Notes under the pieces: model-generated
What the model was told of the DNA's origin: nothing
Seen by the model: only the letters and a program-made list of their open reading frames with translations
The model's database searches: none
Source: Vibrio hannami
Lineage (GTDB): Bacteria; Pseudomonadota; Gammaproteobacteria; Enterobacterales; Vibrionaceae
NCBI RefSeq assembly: GCF_029589055.1
Contig: NZ_JARQZP010000006.1
Location: 1 to 64,000 of the forward strand
DNA: 64,000 nt
Direction: 5' to 3'
Shown: one piece after another, positions 45,585-59,859 of the stretch
Layout of the letters: each line of letters starts with the position of its first letter
Position numbering within the stretch: position 1 is the stretch's first letter
Made by a program: the position numbers and the translations under genes

Positions 45585-46301
45585 ATGCTGATATACAGAA
45601 ACCTAAAGCCAGTTAAAGCACTTACATTCGATCTGGACGATACCTTGTATGATAACCGCCCTGTTATCGAAAACGTCGAGCGAGAAATGGTTAATTGGCT
45701 GTATACCCAGCACCCTATATCCTCTTCTGTTCCAATTACTCAATGGCAACAGATAAAGAGAGAGATAGCGCTCGAAAACCCTGACATTTGCCATGACGTA
45801 ACTCTATGGAGACAGACTCAAATTGAAGTGGGTCTTAGTCGTCTTGGTTATACCAGTGAAGCAGCTAGAACAGCCTCAGCAGAAGGTATTGAGCACGCAC
45901 TATGGTTAAGAAATCAGGTAGATGTTCCAGATATTACTCATAAAGTAATGGCTCAACTTTCTGAAAAGTTTCCTCTTATCGCAATTACTAACGGTAATGT
46001 AGATCCCGACATAATTGGTATTGGCTGCTACTTTCAAAAAGTCTACAAAGCCGGTCCTGATGGCCGCTCTAAGCCTTTTTCTGATATGTTCGATTCAAGT
46101 GCAATTTATTTAAAAACAGCAAGAGAAAATATTCTGCACGTTGGAGATCATCTCAACACCGATGTAATGGGCTCCAAGGTTGCTGGCTTTCAGGCGTGTT
46201 GGTCGAACTATAGTGATAAGAACATTAAAAACACTAAAAAAGCCCGCGCACTTCCAGACATAGAAATCAGTCATCTCGAGCAATTATTATTTCTTACCTG
46301 A
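45585..46301 (+). CDS. yigB: HAD hydrolase YigB (FMN phosphatase type)
   Basis: 238 residues from ATG 45585. HAD motif I TFDLDDTLYDN (about residue 13), motif II AITNGN, the lysine in SKPFSDMF and motif IV HVGDHLNTDV. E. coli YigB dephosphorylates FMN and similar compounds. It follows xerC by 10 bases at the end of the block. No clear terminator was seen after it; the next 219 bases to 46520 hold no gene that I can support. Confidence 0.92.
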   Translation: MLIYRNLKPVKALTFDLDDTLYDNRPVIENVEREMVNWLYTQHPISSSVPITQWQQIKREIALENPDICHDVTLWRQTQIEVGLSRLGYTSEAARTASAEGIEHALWLRNQVDVPDITHKVMAQLSEKFPLIAITNGNVDPDIIGIGCYFQKVYKAGPDGRSKPFSDMFDSSAIYLKTARENILHVGDHLNTDVMGSKVAGFQACWSNYSDKNIKNTKKARALPDIEISHLEQLLFLT

Positions 46302-46520
46302 TAATAACTTTATGAATAAAAATTCATTCAAGCCCTCATTCTTCCCTGAAAGGCGTAGCACATAAATCCCAATCTTACATAATTTACCAATCTATCAAAT
46401 AGTTAAAACCTGATCTACGTAACATAGTTAGACTAATAAACAGGCAGTTAGCGCTAGATTCATTTATAACCAATAGAAGGCTAGGTTTAATCCATATAAA
46501 AATATTAGGTATTAACTAAT

Positions 46521-49004
46521 TTGATGAAGAACTATTCGTTTATTGTTGCTAGTAAGCGAGAGCTTGTTGGCGAACTTAAAAACGTCAGAACACATCCCCA
46601 ATACCACTATCTCGCACAGATATGCTCAACTCAAAGTGCAGAAGTCGCGTTAGAAATAAGTGCGACCCTAAGAGAGTTCATAGACAATGTCGAAGTCTTA
46701 GGTCATAGCACATGCAACTATATCCATGATGCAAAAATATTAGGTAACGATACCCTTGTCATACTCTCTGAGTTTACTGACACCACCACGACTTCAACGC
46801 TACTTAAAGTTCCAGAAGAGCTTAATGAAGCCGGCGAAAACTGGAACCTTTGCAAAAACCTATTTCTCAATGAAGACTCCAAAGCCATCATCAGCTTTGC
46901 AGACGGCATTGATTCAAAAGATTGTGAGCTTTTCTCCAGCTTTAACTCGGGTGCGCTAACCATCTCCTTAGCAGGAGGTATCTCTCAGGTTAACGAATAT
47001 GGCTCCTGGGTGCTTCTCAATGAAGAGATAGCAACAAACGCGCTTACTGCTATTGCCTTGCATGGTAAAGACCTTCACGCATGGCATAGCGGCTTTATCG
47101 AGTGGAACCCGGTTGGAAGGACTTTCGAAGTAACCCAGGTAGAAGGAAGCAAGGTATTAAGCCTGGATCACCGAAGGTGTTCCGATCTGTATCGACATTA
47201 TCTTGGGGATGGAAAAATGCTCTCGCTTTACGAGCTTAAAAGCTTCCCGTTAATGCGTGGCGAAAGAATTAATCAAGATATTTGTATTCCCGAGAACGTA
47301 ACTGGGGACAATATCGAGTTTAGTGGCAATCTAGAGGTTGGAGACAAGGTTAGGTTCTGCTTTAATCATCCATCCCTGACATTAGAACAGGTACAGTTAG
47401 AGGCCGAACAATTGGCTCAGGACTCTCCGGACGCGCTTTTTGTCTATAACTGTTCTTCTCGTATAAATTACGCTGAAGGTGAAAAGGAGTTGCTTCAATT
47501 TGAGAAGGTAGCGAAAACAGTCGGAAGCTACTTCAGTGGTGAGTTTTGCTGTTCAGGACAACAGAAGATACTTCACCATAGCCTTACTTACCTTGCACTG
47601 CGAGAGGGTGAATCTAAGCGTGATGAGTTCAAACCAAAGATTAACACTAAAAGAGATCGAGTAACTCCGTTATTTTCGCTCATTCACAATGCTATATCTG
47701 ATGTAGACAGTATGCAGAAGAGCATGGAACAGAGACTCAAAGATCAAGCTCTCAGACTAACGGAAAGTTACCGATTAGATCATCGAACCTCTCTACCTAA
47801 TCGTATTGCCCTGAAAGAACAACTCAGCAAGCTAAAGCTCAATGAGCATCTCGTGACGATGAAGTTAATGAACTTCACTCAAATCAACGAGAAGTATGGT
47901 TATCGCATTGGTGACCAGCTTTTGATGGATATAAGCCATTACGGTCGCAAGCAGTCCAAACTGCGTTTTCCAAATAAAGAGCTATATAGCATTGGTATAG
48001 GTGAATGGGCTTTAATTATTGACTCAAACAACGATGCGGAAACCGTCCAGCGTGGATTCTATGAGTTTGTCGAACAGCTTGAACAGATCAACTTCAGGCC
48101 TATCGGTCTTCCTGAGATGGATCATATATCTATATCCGTCAACGCGGGTATTATAAGCGCTAAAGACTATCCTATGTTGTCGCCTGATGAGCTTCTTATA
48201 AAGTCGATAGAAGCTCGTCGCTGGGCAAAGCAACATAATCGCCATGTCTGCAATGCTAAAGAGCTTCAGCTCAAAGTAGACGAGCGCCAGTCTCAGTTAA
48301 ATTGGTTGTCAGTCGTCAGTAGAGCGATACTACAAAATCAGGTCCGAACCTACGCGCAACCAATAGTCAAATCTGGTTCTCATAATCAATACTCACAAGA
48401 GTGCCTGGTTCGCATCCGCGAGGGTGAGCAAATTATTTCTCCAGGTTTATTCCTGCCTATTATTGAGGGTACTCATCTATACACCAGACTCAGCCGGCAG
48501 ATGATCTCAAATACATTTGATCTTATGCGAAACAGGTCGGGTAATTTCTCCCTAAACCTTAATCCTCAGGATTTGGTAAGCGAAAAAACCATATGCCTGC
48601 TTGAAGAGCATATTTTGTCTCTGGATAGCCCCGAAAGAGTTGGTCTAGAAGTTTTGGAGACAGAAGAGATAAAGGATTATGCACGCGTCAGAGAAGTGTG
48701 TAATCACTTACAGTCTCTTGGCGCTAAGATTATTATCGATGACTTTGGCTCAGGTTATTCGAACATCGATGAGATTATTAAGCTAGAGCCGCAAATCATT
48801 AAACTTGATGGCAGCTTAATAAAGAACATAGATAAGGATAAAAAGCAGAGAGATGTGACCAAAGCATTAGTTAACCTATGCTCCGTGTTCGGCGCTAAAA
48901 CGGTTGCTGAATTCGTTCACAGCCAGGAAATAGCGATGATAGCTGAGGATCTAGGATTTGATTATCTACAAGGCTACTACTTTGGTGAACCCAAACCTTT
49001 GTAG
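46521..49004 (+). CDS. FIST-GGDEF-EAL c-di-GMP protein
   Basis: 827 residues. Residues about 1-370 are a FIST sensor region (SLAGGISQ, FVYNCSSR and GSYFSGEF with CCSG), which binds small ligands in related proteins. Residues about 420-580 are a degenerate GGDEF domain: LDHRTSLPNR is kept but the active loop reads IGIGEW instead of GGDEF. Residues about 595-827 are an EAL domain with ECLVRI, LNLNPQD, EVLETE, DDFGSGYSN, IIKLDG and YLQGYYF. Most phosphodiesterase residues are present, so it likely degrades c-di-GMP in response to a ligand. Single gene. Confidence 0.85.
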   Translation: MMKNYSFIVASKRELVGELKNVRTHPQYHYLAQICSTQSAEVALEISATLREFIDNVEVLGHSTCNYIHDAKILGNDTLVILSEFTDTTTTSTLLKVPEELNEAGENWNLCKNLFLNEDSKAIISFADGIDSKDCELFSSFNSGALTISLAGGISQVNEYGSWVLLNEEIATNALTAIALHGKDLHAWHSGFIEWNPVGRTFEVTQVEGSKVLSLDHRRCSDLYRHYLGDGKMLSLYELKSFPLMRGERINQDICIPENVTGDNIEFSGNLEVGDKVRFCFNHPSLTLEQVQLEAEQLAQDSPDALFVYNCSSRINYAEGEKELLQFEKVAKTVGSYFSGEFCCSGQQKILHHSLTYLALREGESKRDEFKPKINTKRDRVTPLFSLIHNAISDVDSMQKSMEQRLKDQALRLTESYRLDHRTSLPNRIALKEQLSKLKLNEHLVTMKLMNFTQINEKYGYRIGDQLLMDISHYGRKQSKLRFPNKELYSIGIGEWALIIDSNNDAETVQRGFYEFVEQLEQINFRPIGLPEMDHISISVNAGIISAKDYPMLSPDELLIKSIEARRWAKQHNRHVCNAKELQLKVDERQSQLNWLSVVSRAILQNQVRTYAQPIVKSGSHNQYSQECLVRIREGEQIISPGLFLPIIEGTHLYTRLSRQMISNTFDLMRNRSGNFSLNLNPQDLVSEKTICLLEEHILSLDSPERVGLEVLETEEIKDYARVREVCNHLQSLGAKIIIDDFGSGYSNIDEIIKLEPQIIKLDGSLIKNIDKDKKQRDVTKALVNLCSVFGAKTVAEFVHSQEIAMIAEDLGFDYLQGYYFGEPKPL

Positions 49005-49025
49005 ATGATGTTGCTATTAGGCAGT

Positions 49026-49062
49026 ATGCAAAAAGCCCGCTGATTTCTCAGCGGGCTTTCTT
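49026..49062. terminator. Bidirectional terminator of the rRNA operon and the EAL gene
   Basis: A perfect 12-bp stem, AAAGCCCGCTGA with TCAGCGGGCTTT (about 49032-49059), TTTC loop. It follows tRNA-Ser on the minus strand and the FIST-GGDEF-EAL gene on the plus strand. Confidence 0.92.
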
Positions 49063-49067
49063 AATAG

Positions 49068-49158
49068 TGGCGGAGAGATAGGGATTTGAACCCTAGATAC
49101 GCTATTAACGTATGCCGGTTTTCAAGACCGGTGCTTTCAACCACTCAGCCATCTCTCC
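49068..49158 (-). tRNA. tRNA-Ser (anticodon TGA)
   Basis: 91 bases with an encoded CCA. Acceptor GGAGAGA/TCTCTCC, anticodon loop CTTGAAA (TGA), long variable arm (ATACG...CGTAT) as expected for serine. It begins 11 bases after the 5S gene on the same strand, so it is the last gene of the rRNA operon. Confidence 0.95.
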
Positions 49159-49169
49159 GCAAATTTTAA

Positions 49170-49288
49170 AGCCTGGCGATGTCCTACTCTCACATGGGGA
49201 AGCCCCACACTACCATCGGCGCTATTGCGTTTCACTTCTGAGTTCGGCATGGAATCAGGTGGGTCCACAACGCTATGGTCGCCAAGCA
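49170..49288 (-). rRNA. rrf: 5S ribosomal RNA
   Basis: About 119 bases matching bacterial 5S: TGCTTGGCGACCATAGCG at the 5' end, CCCATGCCGAACTCAGAAG-like centre and GAGAGTAGG near the 3' end. It follows 23S by about 95 bases. Confidence 0.95.
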
Positions 49289-49382
49289 AATTCTTTAATT
49301 CGGAAAACTGATGTTAATTCTAGTTCTGTAGTTACACATTCAATATTCTTGGCTCTGAGCCCACAAAACCCTTTGGGTGTTG

Positions 49383-52274
<2,892 letters not shown>

Positions 52275-52608
52275 ATACAACCCCAAAGAGTTTCGAAGAA
52301 ACCTTTAAGATTGTTTAATCAAACAACCAAAGTTGTCTGCAATTATTTAAACATGATGCAGACACGATTTTGCCGGACTCAAATATGAATACTTACTTAA
52401 AATGTAAGATTCCCAAGAACACTTGAATGTGTGTTGGTACCTACATCTTTAAAAGACATAGGATTTGAGAACTTTTAATTGAATAACAACGCATATCAAT
52501 TGATATGGGGATTGTTGTTATTCGTCAGCTTTCCAAATTGTTAAAGAGCAAAGACTTTCTATAAAGATAGAACCATTTTTAAATATTCTCAGTGAAAACA
52601 CTTAAAGA
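52275..52608 (-). promoter_or_regulatory. tRNA-Ala to 23S spacer with boxA antitermination element
   Basis: A 334-base transcribed spacer. The boxA sequence TGCTCTTTAACAA lies at 52538-52550 (minus), as in rRNA leaders and spacers, where Nus factors prevent Rho termination. The rest should form the long processing stem around 23S for RNase III; no gene is seen. Confidence 0.75.
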
Positions 52609-52684
52609 TGGTGGAGCTATGCGGGATCGAACCGCAGACCTCCTGCGTGCAAGGCAGGCGCTCTCCCAGCTGAGCTATAGCCCC
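52609..52684 (-). tRNA. tRNA-Ala (anticodon TGC)
   Basis: 76 bases, CCA encoded. GGGGCTATAGCTCAGCTGGG at the 5' end, anticodon loop CTTGCAC, T-loop GTTCGATC. Arms pair well. It is the second spacer tRNA of the operon. Confidence 0.96.
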
Positions 52685-52709
52685 ATCTGTATTTTCTATG
52701 AAGAAAAAT

Positions 52710-52789
52710 TGGTGGGTCTGAGTGGACTCGAACCACCGACCTCTACGCTTATCAGGCGAACGCTCTAACCGCCTGAAGCTACAGAGCCC
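52710..52789 (-). tRNA. tRNA-Ile (anticodon GAT) with three extra bases
   Basis: 80 bases with CCA instead of 77. The anticodon loop CTGATAA, T arm and 3' acceptor CAGACCC are normal. The 5' acceptor reads GGGCTCTG (expected GGGTCTG), the D-stem reads GCTTC (expected GCTC), and the variable region has one extra base after the anticodon stem; the stem also has a U-U mismatch. As written it should fold poorly. Either this copy is decayed or the sequence has errors here. Confidence 0.8.
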
Positions 52790-52861
52790 ACGTTTGCATT
52801 CTTTAAACTTTCATAAACCTAATCAATCTGTGTGGACACTAATCAACAACAATCTTATCGT

Positions 52862-54413
<1,552 letters not shown>

Positions 54414-54606
54414 AAGATTTTGGTCGACTCAATGAATACTGAACATTCTTTTGCTAATAAATAGCTAAGTAATGTTTGAATTGACTGTGCCGATGTAACT
54501 ATAAGTTACTTCGTTTGGTCACTCTGTATCATTGAAATCATTGTGATTCCGAAGAATCAGTTTTGATTATCATCAACGAGTGCCCACACAGATTGATAGG
54601 TTTAAA

Positions 54607-54619
54607 TTGTTAAAGAGCA
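54607..54619 (-). promoter_or_regulatory. boxA in the 16S leader
   Basis: TGCTCTTTAACAA on the minus strand, about 195 bases upstream of 16S and downstream of P2. It matches the rRNA antitermination boxA. Confidence 0.8.
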
Positions 54620-54677
54620 ACTTCAACTAAAACTTTCAGTTTTAAGCCTTTCAGCTTTTCCGTTGAAGTGGGCGGCC

Positions 54678-54705
54678 ATTTTAGCGAGATAACTGTCAGT
54701 GTCAA
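54678..54705 (-). promoter_or_regulatory. rRNA operon promoter P2
   Basis: Minus strand: TTGACA (54700-54705), 16-base spacer, TAAAAT (54678-54683). It lies about 120 bases downstream of P1. Confidence 0.75.
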
Positions 54706-54796
54706 ACACTTTTTTCAATTAATTTCTCATGACCAAACTTTCATTCCCTTTCGTCGAATCCCTTAACCTGTAAGGCCTCGCCGTTGGGAGTTGCGC

Positions 54797-54824
54797 ATTA
54801 TAGGGGGATAATTTTGTGACGCAA
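54797..54824 (-). promoter_or_regulatory. rRNA operon promoter P1 with UP element
   Basis: Minus strand: TTGCGT (54819-54824), 16-base spacer, TATAAT (54797-54802), then GCGC, the GC-rich discriminator of stringently controlled promoters. Upstream, 54825-54860 is a run of A/T typical of an UP element. Confidence 0.82.
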
Positions 54825-54883
54825 CCCTTTTTTTAAAGAAAATTGATTTTTTTATTTAACTGGCTATTAATAAGCCAAAATAA

Positions 54884-54913
54884 GCAAAGGAGGGTATAAA
54901 AACCCTCCTTTTA
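54884..54913 (-). terminator. Terminator of the ubiD-fdx-fre operon
   Basis: A perfect 10-bp stem, AAAGGAGGGT (54886-54895) with ACCCTCCTTT (54902-54911), between the fre stop and the rRNA promoter. Confidence 0.8.
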
Positions 54914-54937
54914 CTTACAAGTATGTAACAATATAGC

Positions 54938-55648
54938 TTAAATAAACGAGTAAGCGTCCGCATACATGTGATCGCGTTTGGCATCTTTCTCCTGACTCAG
55001 CTGCTCACGAGCAGCTCCAGCCATTTCAAATCGCCCCGCTATATAGATATCAAAGTCGGCTAACGTATCAAAATCACCTTTAACCGCATTTAAAACATTA
55101 CCTACCTTACCACCCCACTCTTTAGGAGCTGACTCTACAACAGGCACAAATTCGATGTTTCTATGACTTGAAGCTATTTGGTTCATCTCATCCAGAGCAT
55201 AGAGCTGGCAATCTGATTTGGCGCCCCAGTATAAGTAGATAGGATTCGGTATTGCCTGACTTACGCAGTGATCCAGAATTGAGCGAACATAACTAAACCC
55301 TGTGCCACCAGCAATCAGAAGTAATGGCCGATTACTATCTTTCAACCATGCATCGCCATGAGGTGCATCAATCACAATATCCTCATTTTTACCTAGGGCT
55401 TCTCTCATCCTCTCTACAACTTCCGATGCGTAGGCATTTTCTTCTGCGGCACCAATGTGCAATTCCAGTTCGCCTTCATGTCGGCAAGGACTGCTTGCTA
55501 TAGAAAAAGGTCTTTTGTCCTTTTCACCCATCTCTACCATCAAATACTGTCCCGCTTTAAATGTCACTGGTTGCTCTGGGTGCAATAGAATTTTAAATGT
55601 ATTGCATGCTAAGGGCTCAATAGACTTTACTTTACAATTTATTGTCAT
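54938..55648 (-). CDS. fre: NAD(P)H-flavin reductase Fre
   Basis: 236 residues. It reduces free flavins with NAD(P)H; the FAD/flavin motif RPFSIAS (about residue 46) and the nucleotide motif [15 protein letters not shown] (about 109) are clear, and it ends YADAYSFI. Reduced flavin can serve ferric reduction and, in vibrios, luciferase. It lies last in an operon with ubiD and a ferredoxin, 9 bases after the latter. Confidence 0.95.
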   Translation of the reverse strand: MTINCKVKSIEPLACNTFKILLHPEQPVTFKAGQYLMVEMGEKDKRPFSIASSPCRHEGELELHIGAAEENAYASEVVERMREALGKNEDIVIDAPHGDAWLKDSNRPLLLIAGGTGFSYVRSILDHCVSQAIPNPIYLYWGAKSDCQLYALDEMNQIASSHRNIEFVPVVESAPKEWGGKVGNVLNAVKGDFDTLADFDIYIAGRFEMAGAAREQLSQEKDAKRDHMYADAYSFI

Positions 55649-55657
55649 TTTATCCTC

Positions 55658-55942
55658 TTACTCTTCAAAGGTAAGTTTTAGGTTAGTTTCGGCATAAGCC
55701 TGACAAGGGAAAATCCAACCCTCCTCTTTTTCCCTTTCTGTAAGCATAGGTTCGAGGTGGTATGAAACTTCCCCTTCTGTTTTTCGGCACAGGCACGCAG
55801 CACATGCGCCAACCTGACAGCGGTGTGGAAAATTAATATTATTGTTGAGCGCAGCTTCCAGCACCGTCTGCCCTTCCTGAACCTCAAACTCGATATCATT
55901 TGGGCTCAAAATTACTTTTGTTGTCTTTAACTGTTGGGACAT
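55658..55942 (-). CDS. 2Fe-2S ferredoxin-like protein
   Basis: 94 residues. Plant-type ferredoxin fold with the cluster ligands CQVGACAACLC (CxxxxCxxC, about residues 42-50) and a fourth cysteine in IFPCQAY (about 80). It lies two bases after the ubiD stop and nine before fre. A flavin reductase could feed it electrons, but its acceptor is not known. It is absent between ubiD and fre in E. coli. Confidence 0.88.
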   Translation of the reverse strand: MSQQLKTTKVILSPNDIEFEVQEGQTVLEAALNNNINFPHRCQVGACAACLCRKTEGEVSYHLEPMLTEREKEEGWIFPCQAYAETNLKLTFEE

Positions 55943-55944
55943 AG

Positions 55945-57798
55945 CTAAAATATACCTAGGTCATCCCACACAGAGTCTACTTTCGCGACTAACTCCGGAT
56001 CTTTCTTAATTGGCTTACCCCATTCTCGGGTAACCTCTTCCGGCAACTTATTGGTTGCATCTAAACCAAGCTTAGAACATCGACCGTTTTCTGCTTTAAT
56101 CTGAACTGTATCACGCGACGGATCCATACGCGTTGTTATTGCCCAGATAACATCGTTCCAATCATGAACATTAACGTCTTCATCACATAGGACAACAAAC
56201 TTAGCATCAGTGAACTGTTCCAGGAACTTCCAGACTCCACTCAATACTGTTGTACCTTGTTTAGATTCGGTTTTATTAATAGATAAAACAGCGAATCGAC
56301 CAGCAGTCACTGATGGCAGAGCAATATCAATAATCTCGGGGAACGCGTCCTTTAGCTGGCTCAAGTGCTGCTCGGTAATCTCGACACTATCATGATCATG
56401 CAATTCCGGGGCTGTTGCTTTTTCAGCATCCCATTTTATCGTGGCATCCATCCCCATTTTAGAACCCAGCCCGACAACAGGTGAAGCAAAGTCCAGAGAA
56501 TCAATTGGTGTATTTCCTATCATCAATGTGTCACGCACTGGTTCCATGTTTTCACACATCGCCTTGATAACCTGATCCCAGTTACGAGCATCGACACTTT
56601 CATCACACACAATGACATACTTGGTGTACATAAATTGTCTAAGGAAAGACCACACTCCCATCATGACCCTTTTGGCATGGCCGGGATATTGCTTTTTCAT
56701 CGTAACTACAGCCATTCGGTAAGAGCACCCTTCTGGCGGCAGATAAAAATCGACAATCTCTGGAAACTGCTTTTGTAGAATAGGAACGAATACTTCGTTT
56801 AATGCCACACCTAACACCGCAGGTTCATCTGGCGGACGCCCTGTATAAGTGCTGTGATAGATCGGGTTTTCACGCATAGTTACATGGGTAATGGTAAATA
56901 CCCTGTGCAGCTCTACTTCATTGTAATAACCAGTGTGATCCCCATAAGGCCCTTCTTCTGCGAACTCTTCAGGATCGATATAACCTTCCAGAACAATTTC
57001 AGCTCCGGCAGGCACTTCAAGATCATTACTGATTGATTTCACAACTTCCGTTTTACTGCCTCTGAGCAATCCAGCGAAAGCATATTCAGATAGGGTATCC
57101 GGTACAGGTGTAACGGCACCAAGAATGGTTGCCGGATCAGCACCAAATGCGACAGAAACCGGAAATGGTTCGCCAGGATGGGTTTCCATCCAATCCTGAA
57201 GATCAAGCGCACCACCTCGATGAGCGAGCCAGCGCATAATAATTTTGTTCTTGCCGATTTTTTGCTGGCGATAAATACCAAGGTTCTGACGGCTTTTGTT
57301 TGGCCCTTTGGTAATTGTCAGTCCCCAGGTAAGAAGTGGTGCGACATCCTCAGACCAACAACTCATCACTGGAATCTTATCCAGATCGACTTCGTCGCCA
57401 CTCCAGACTATCTGCTGACAAGGTGCCTTTCTAAGTTTCTTAGTTGGCATATTGAGGACTTGCTTAAAGACCGGAATTTTATCCAATGCATCTTTAAAGC
57501 CTTTTGGCGGTTCAGGCTCTTTTAAATAGGCCAGAAGTTTTCCAACTTCTCTAAGCTCCGAAACTTGTTGTCGTCCCATTCCGATAGCAACCCGCTCCGC
57601 GGTACCAAAAAGGTTGCTCAATACAGGAAGGTCATACCCAATAGGGTTTTCAAATAACAAAGCAGGACCACCAGCTCTTAAGGTGCGATCACTGATTTCT
57701 GTCATTTCATAGTGCGGGTCGACAGGGTGAGATATACGCTTTAATAAGCCTTCCTTTTCCAGGTGGTCGATAAAGTCGCGCAAGTCCTTAAAGTTCAT
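55945..57798 (-). CDS. ubiD: 4-hydroxy-3-polyprenylbenzoate decarboxylase UbiD
   Basis: 617 residues, about 120 more than E. coli UbiD (497). It decarboxylates the ubiquinone precursor with prenylated FMN. The core motifs [29 protein letters not shown] and [13 protein letters not shown] are intact. The C-terminal domain appears twice: residues about 343-457 ([12 protein letters not shown]...GVWSFLRQF...[11 protein letters not shown]) and 484-585 ([12 protein letters not shown]...GVWKFLEQF...[11 protein letters not shown]). First gene of the ubiD-ferredoxin-fre operon. Confidence 0.94.
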   Translation of the reverse strand: MNFKDLRDFIDHLEKEGLLKRISHPVDPHYEMTEISDRTLRAGGPALLFENPIGYDLPVLSNLFGTAERVAIGMGRQQVSELREVGKLLAYLKEPEPPKGFKDALDKIPVFKQVLNMPTKKLRKAPCQQIVWSGDEVDLDKIPVMSCWSEDVAPLLTWGLTITKGPNKSRQNLGIYRQQKIGKNKIIMRWLAHRGGALDLQDWMETHPGEPFPVSVAFGADPATILGAVTPVPDTLSEYAFAGLLRGSKTEVVKSISNDLEVPAGAEIVLEGYIDPEEFAEEGPYGDHTGYYNEVELHRVFTITHVTMRENPIYHSTYTGRPPDEPAVLGVALNEVFVPILQKQFPEIVDFYLPPEGCSYRMAVVTMKKQYPGHAKRVMMGVWSFLRQFMYTKYVIVCDESVDARNWDQVIKAMCENMEPVRDTLMIGNTPIDSLDFASPVVGLGSKMGMDATIKWDAEKATAPELHDHDSVEITEQHLSQLKDAFPEIIDIALPSVTAGRFAVLSINKTESKQGTTVLSGVWKFLEQFTDAKFVVLCDEDVNVHDWNDVIWAITTRMDPSRDTVQIKAENGRCSKLGLDATNKLPEEVTREWGKPIKKDPELVAKVDSVWDDLGIF

Positions 57799-57885
57799 AA
57801 CCTTTTGTTCGGCAAATTGAAATTAAACCGATTATAACAAATTAATAACCTTTTCGGCTCGCTCGATATGTAAAAACTTAGGACA

Positions 57886-57926
57886 TAAAAAAACGCCACT
57901 CTGTTAATCAGAATGACGTTTTCGAA
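57886..57926 (-). terminator. Terminator of rho
   Basis: Imperfect stem of AACGTCATTCTG with CAGAGTGGCGTT (about 57896-57922, two G-T or mismatched pairs), followed by a run of seven T on the minus strand. Confidence 0.75.
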
Positions 57927-57948
57927 ATTTGCTTTAAGTGCTTAAAGA

Positions 57949-59208
57949 CTACTGTCTACGCATTGCATCGAAGAACTCATCGTTAGTCTTCGTCATAGCT
58001 AGCTTGTCGATTAGGAACTCCATTGCATCGATCTCACCCATTGGATGAACAATCTTACGAAGGATCCACATTTTCTGTAGTTCTTCAGTCTTGGTTAGAA
58101 GCTCTTCACGACGAGTACCTGAACGGTTGAAGTCGATTGCAGGGAAGACACGCTTCTCGGCAATCTTACGGTTCAGGTGAATTTCCATGTTACCTGTACC
58201 TTTAAATTCTTCGTAGATTACTTCATCCATCTTAGAACCAGTATCAACAAGCGCAGTTGCCAGAATGGTCAGGCTACCACCCTCTTCTACGTTACGAGCC
58301 GCACCGAAGAAACGCTTAGGACGGTGAAGTGCGTTAGCATCAACACCACCGGTAAGAACTTTACCTGATGATGGAACAACGGTGTTGTATGCACGAGCTA
58401 GACGAGTAATAGAATCAAGCAGGATAACAACGTCTTTCTTGTGTTCTACAAGACGTTTTGCCTTTTCGATTACCATTTCAGCAACCTGAACGTGACGAGA
58501 AGCTGGCTCATCGAAAGTAGAAGCAACAACTTCACCTTTAACCAGGCGCTGCATCTCTGTTACTTCTTCCGGACGTTCGTCGATAAGAAGAACCATTAGC
58601 TCACACTCAGGGTGGTTGTATGCAATGCTCTGTGCAATGTTCTGAAGAAGCATTGTCTTACCCGCTTTTGGCGGAGCAACAATCAAGCCACGCTGACCTT
58701 TACCAATCGGTGATGCAAGGTCAAGAACACGCGCTGTAATATCTTCTGTAGAACCGTTACCACGCTCCATAGTCATACGCTCATTAGCGTGCAGAGGAGT
58801 TAAGTTCTCAAACAAGATCTTATTTCGTGCGTTATCAGGCTTATCATCGTTAACCGTGTTAACTTTCAGAAGCGCAAAGTAACGTTCACCGTCTTTTGGC
58901 GGACGAATCTTACCAGCAATTGAATCACCGGTACGTAGGTTAAAGCGACGAATTTGGCTAGGAGAGACATAGATGTCATCTGGACCAGCAAGGTAGGAAC
59001 TATCCGCACTGCGAAGGAAGCCGAAACCGTCTTGAAGGATTTCCAGAACACCATCGCCAAAAATGTCCTCGCCGCTTTTAGCGTGAGCTTTCAAGATAGA
59101 GAAGATGATGTCTTGCTTTCTAAGACGAGCAAGGTTTTCTAGACCGAGGCTTTCACCAAGTTTAACAAGCTCAGAAACAGGCTTGTTCTTCAATTCAGTC
59201 AGATTCAT
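57949..59208 (-). CDS. rho: Transcription termination factor Rho
   Basis: 419 residues from ATG 59208, the length and start (MNLTELKN) of E. coli Rho; an in-frame extension to 59238 is possible but unconserved. RNA-binding cold-shock domain ([18 protein letters not shown]), Walker A PPKAGKTM (about 178), Q-loop [10 protein letters not shown] and R-loop GTGNMEIHL. Hexameric helicase that ends transcription. Single gene between trxA and the ubiD operon. Confidence 0.97.
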   Translation of the reverse strand: MNLTELKNKPVSELVKLGESLGLENLARLRKQDIIFSILKAHAKSGEDIFGDGVLEILQDGFGFLRSADSSYLAGPDDIYVSPSQIRRFNLRTGDSIAGKIRPPKDGERYFALLKVNTVNDDKPDNARNKILFENLTPLHANERMTMERGNGSTEDITARVLDLASPIGKGQRGLIVAPPKAGKTMLLQNIAQSIAYNHPECELMVLLIDERPEEVTEMQRLVKGEVVASTFDEPASRHVQVAEMVIEKAKRLVEHKKDVVILLDSITRLARAYNTVVPSSGKVLTGGVDANALHRPKRFFGAARNVEEGGSLTILATALVDTGSKMDEVIYEEFKGTGNMEIHLNRKIAEKRVFPAIDFNRSGTRREELLTKTEELQKMWILRKIVHPMGEIDAMEFLIDKLAMTKTNDEFFDAMRRQ

Positions 59209-59363
59209 AGTGGTGGTTACTTTAGCTTTAGTAGTCAAAATAGGATCTGTATGTGTTAGTTAAGATTGTTTTTCGGCCACAGGATTGACCAAGAAATGAA
59301 CATTTGTTTATTTAACGTGCGATAAACTAGCACTAAAAGTAAGCGTAGTCTAGCTTTGTAAAA

Positions 59364-59402
59364 AACAAAACCGCGCATTTGTTAAGATGCACGGTTTATC
59401 GC
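59364..59402 (-). terminator. Terminator of trxA
   Basis: Stem AACCGCGCAT with ATGCACGGTT (about 59371-59396, one mismatch), followed by T-rich sequence on the minus strand. Confidence 0.7.
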
Positions 59403-59421
59403 TTACAATATCTAACCTGAA

Positions 59422-59748
59422 TTACAGGTTAGCGTCTAAAAACTCTTTTAGTTGAGACTTAGACAGCGCACCAACCTTAGTTGCTGCCACACCGCCGTCT
59501 TTAAATAGAAGCAGTGTTGGGATACCACGAATTCCAAACTTTGGTGGCGTTCCAGCATTTTGGTCGATATTTAGTTTACCGATAGTGAGTTTGCCTTCAT
59601 ATTCTTCAGCGATTTCGTCAAGAATAGGAGCAATCATCTTACAAGGACCACACCATTCTGCCCAAAAATCAACTAATACAGGGCCTGCAGCTTTAATAAC
59701 ATCGCTTTCAAAACTTTCATCTGATAGCTGCAACATCTTATCACTCAT
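59422..59748 (-). CDS. trxA: Thioredoxin 1 TrxA
   Basis: 108 residues from ATG 59748 (four more residues are possible upstream). Redox motif WCGPCK (about residue 32) in [14 protein letters not shown], cis-proline loop GIPTLLLF. General disulfide reductase of the cytoplasm. Next to rho and divergent from rhlB, as in E. coli. Confidence 0.97.
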   Translation of the reverse strand: MSDKMLQLSDESFESDVIKAAGPVLVDFWAEWCGPCKMIAPILDEIAEEYEGKLTIGKLNIDQNAGTPPKFGIRGIPTLLLFKDGGVAATKVGALSKSQLKEFLDANL

Positions 59749-59859
59749 CTTCCACTCCAATTTTAATTATGCTACTGGTTGGATGATAACCAGAAAATAG
59801 ATTTCCTATTGAGCCTGAATTAACTTCGTAATGCAACCCTTACCTGATATTCTATAGCG

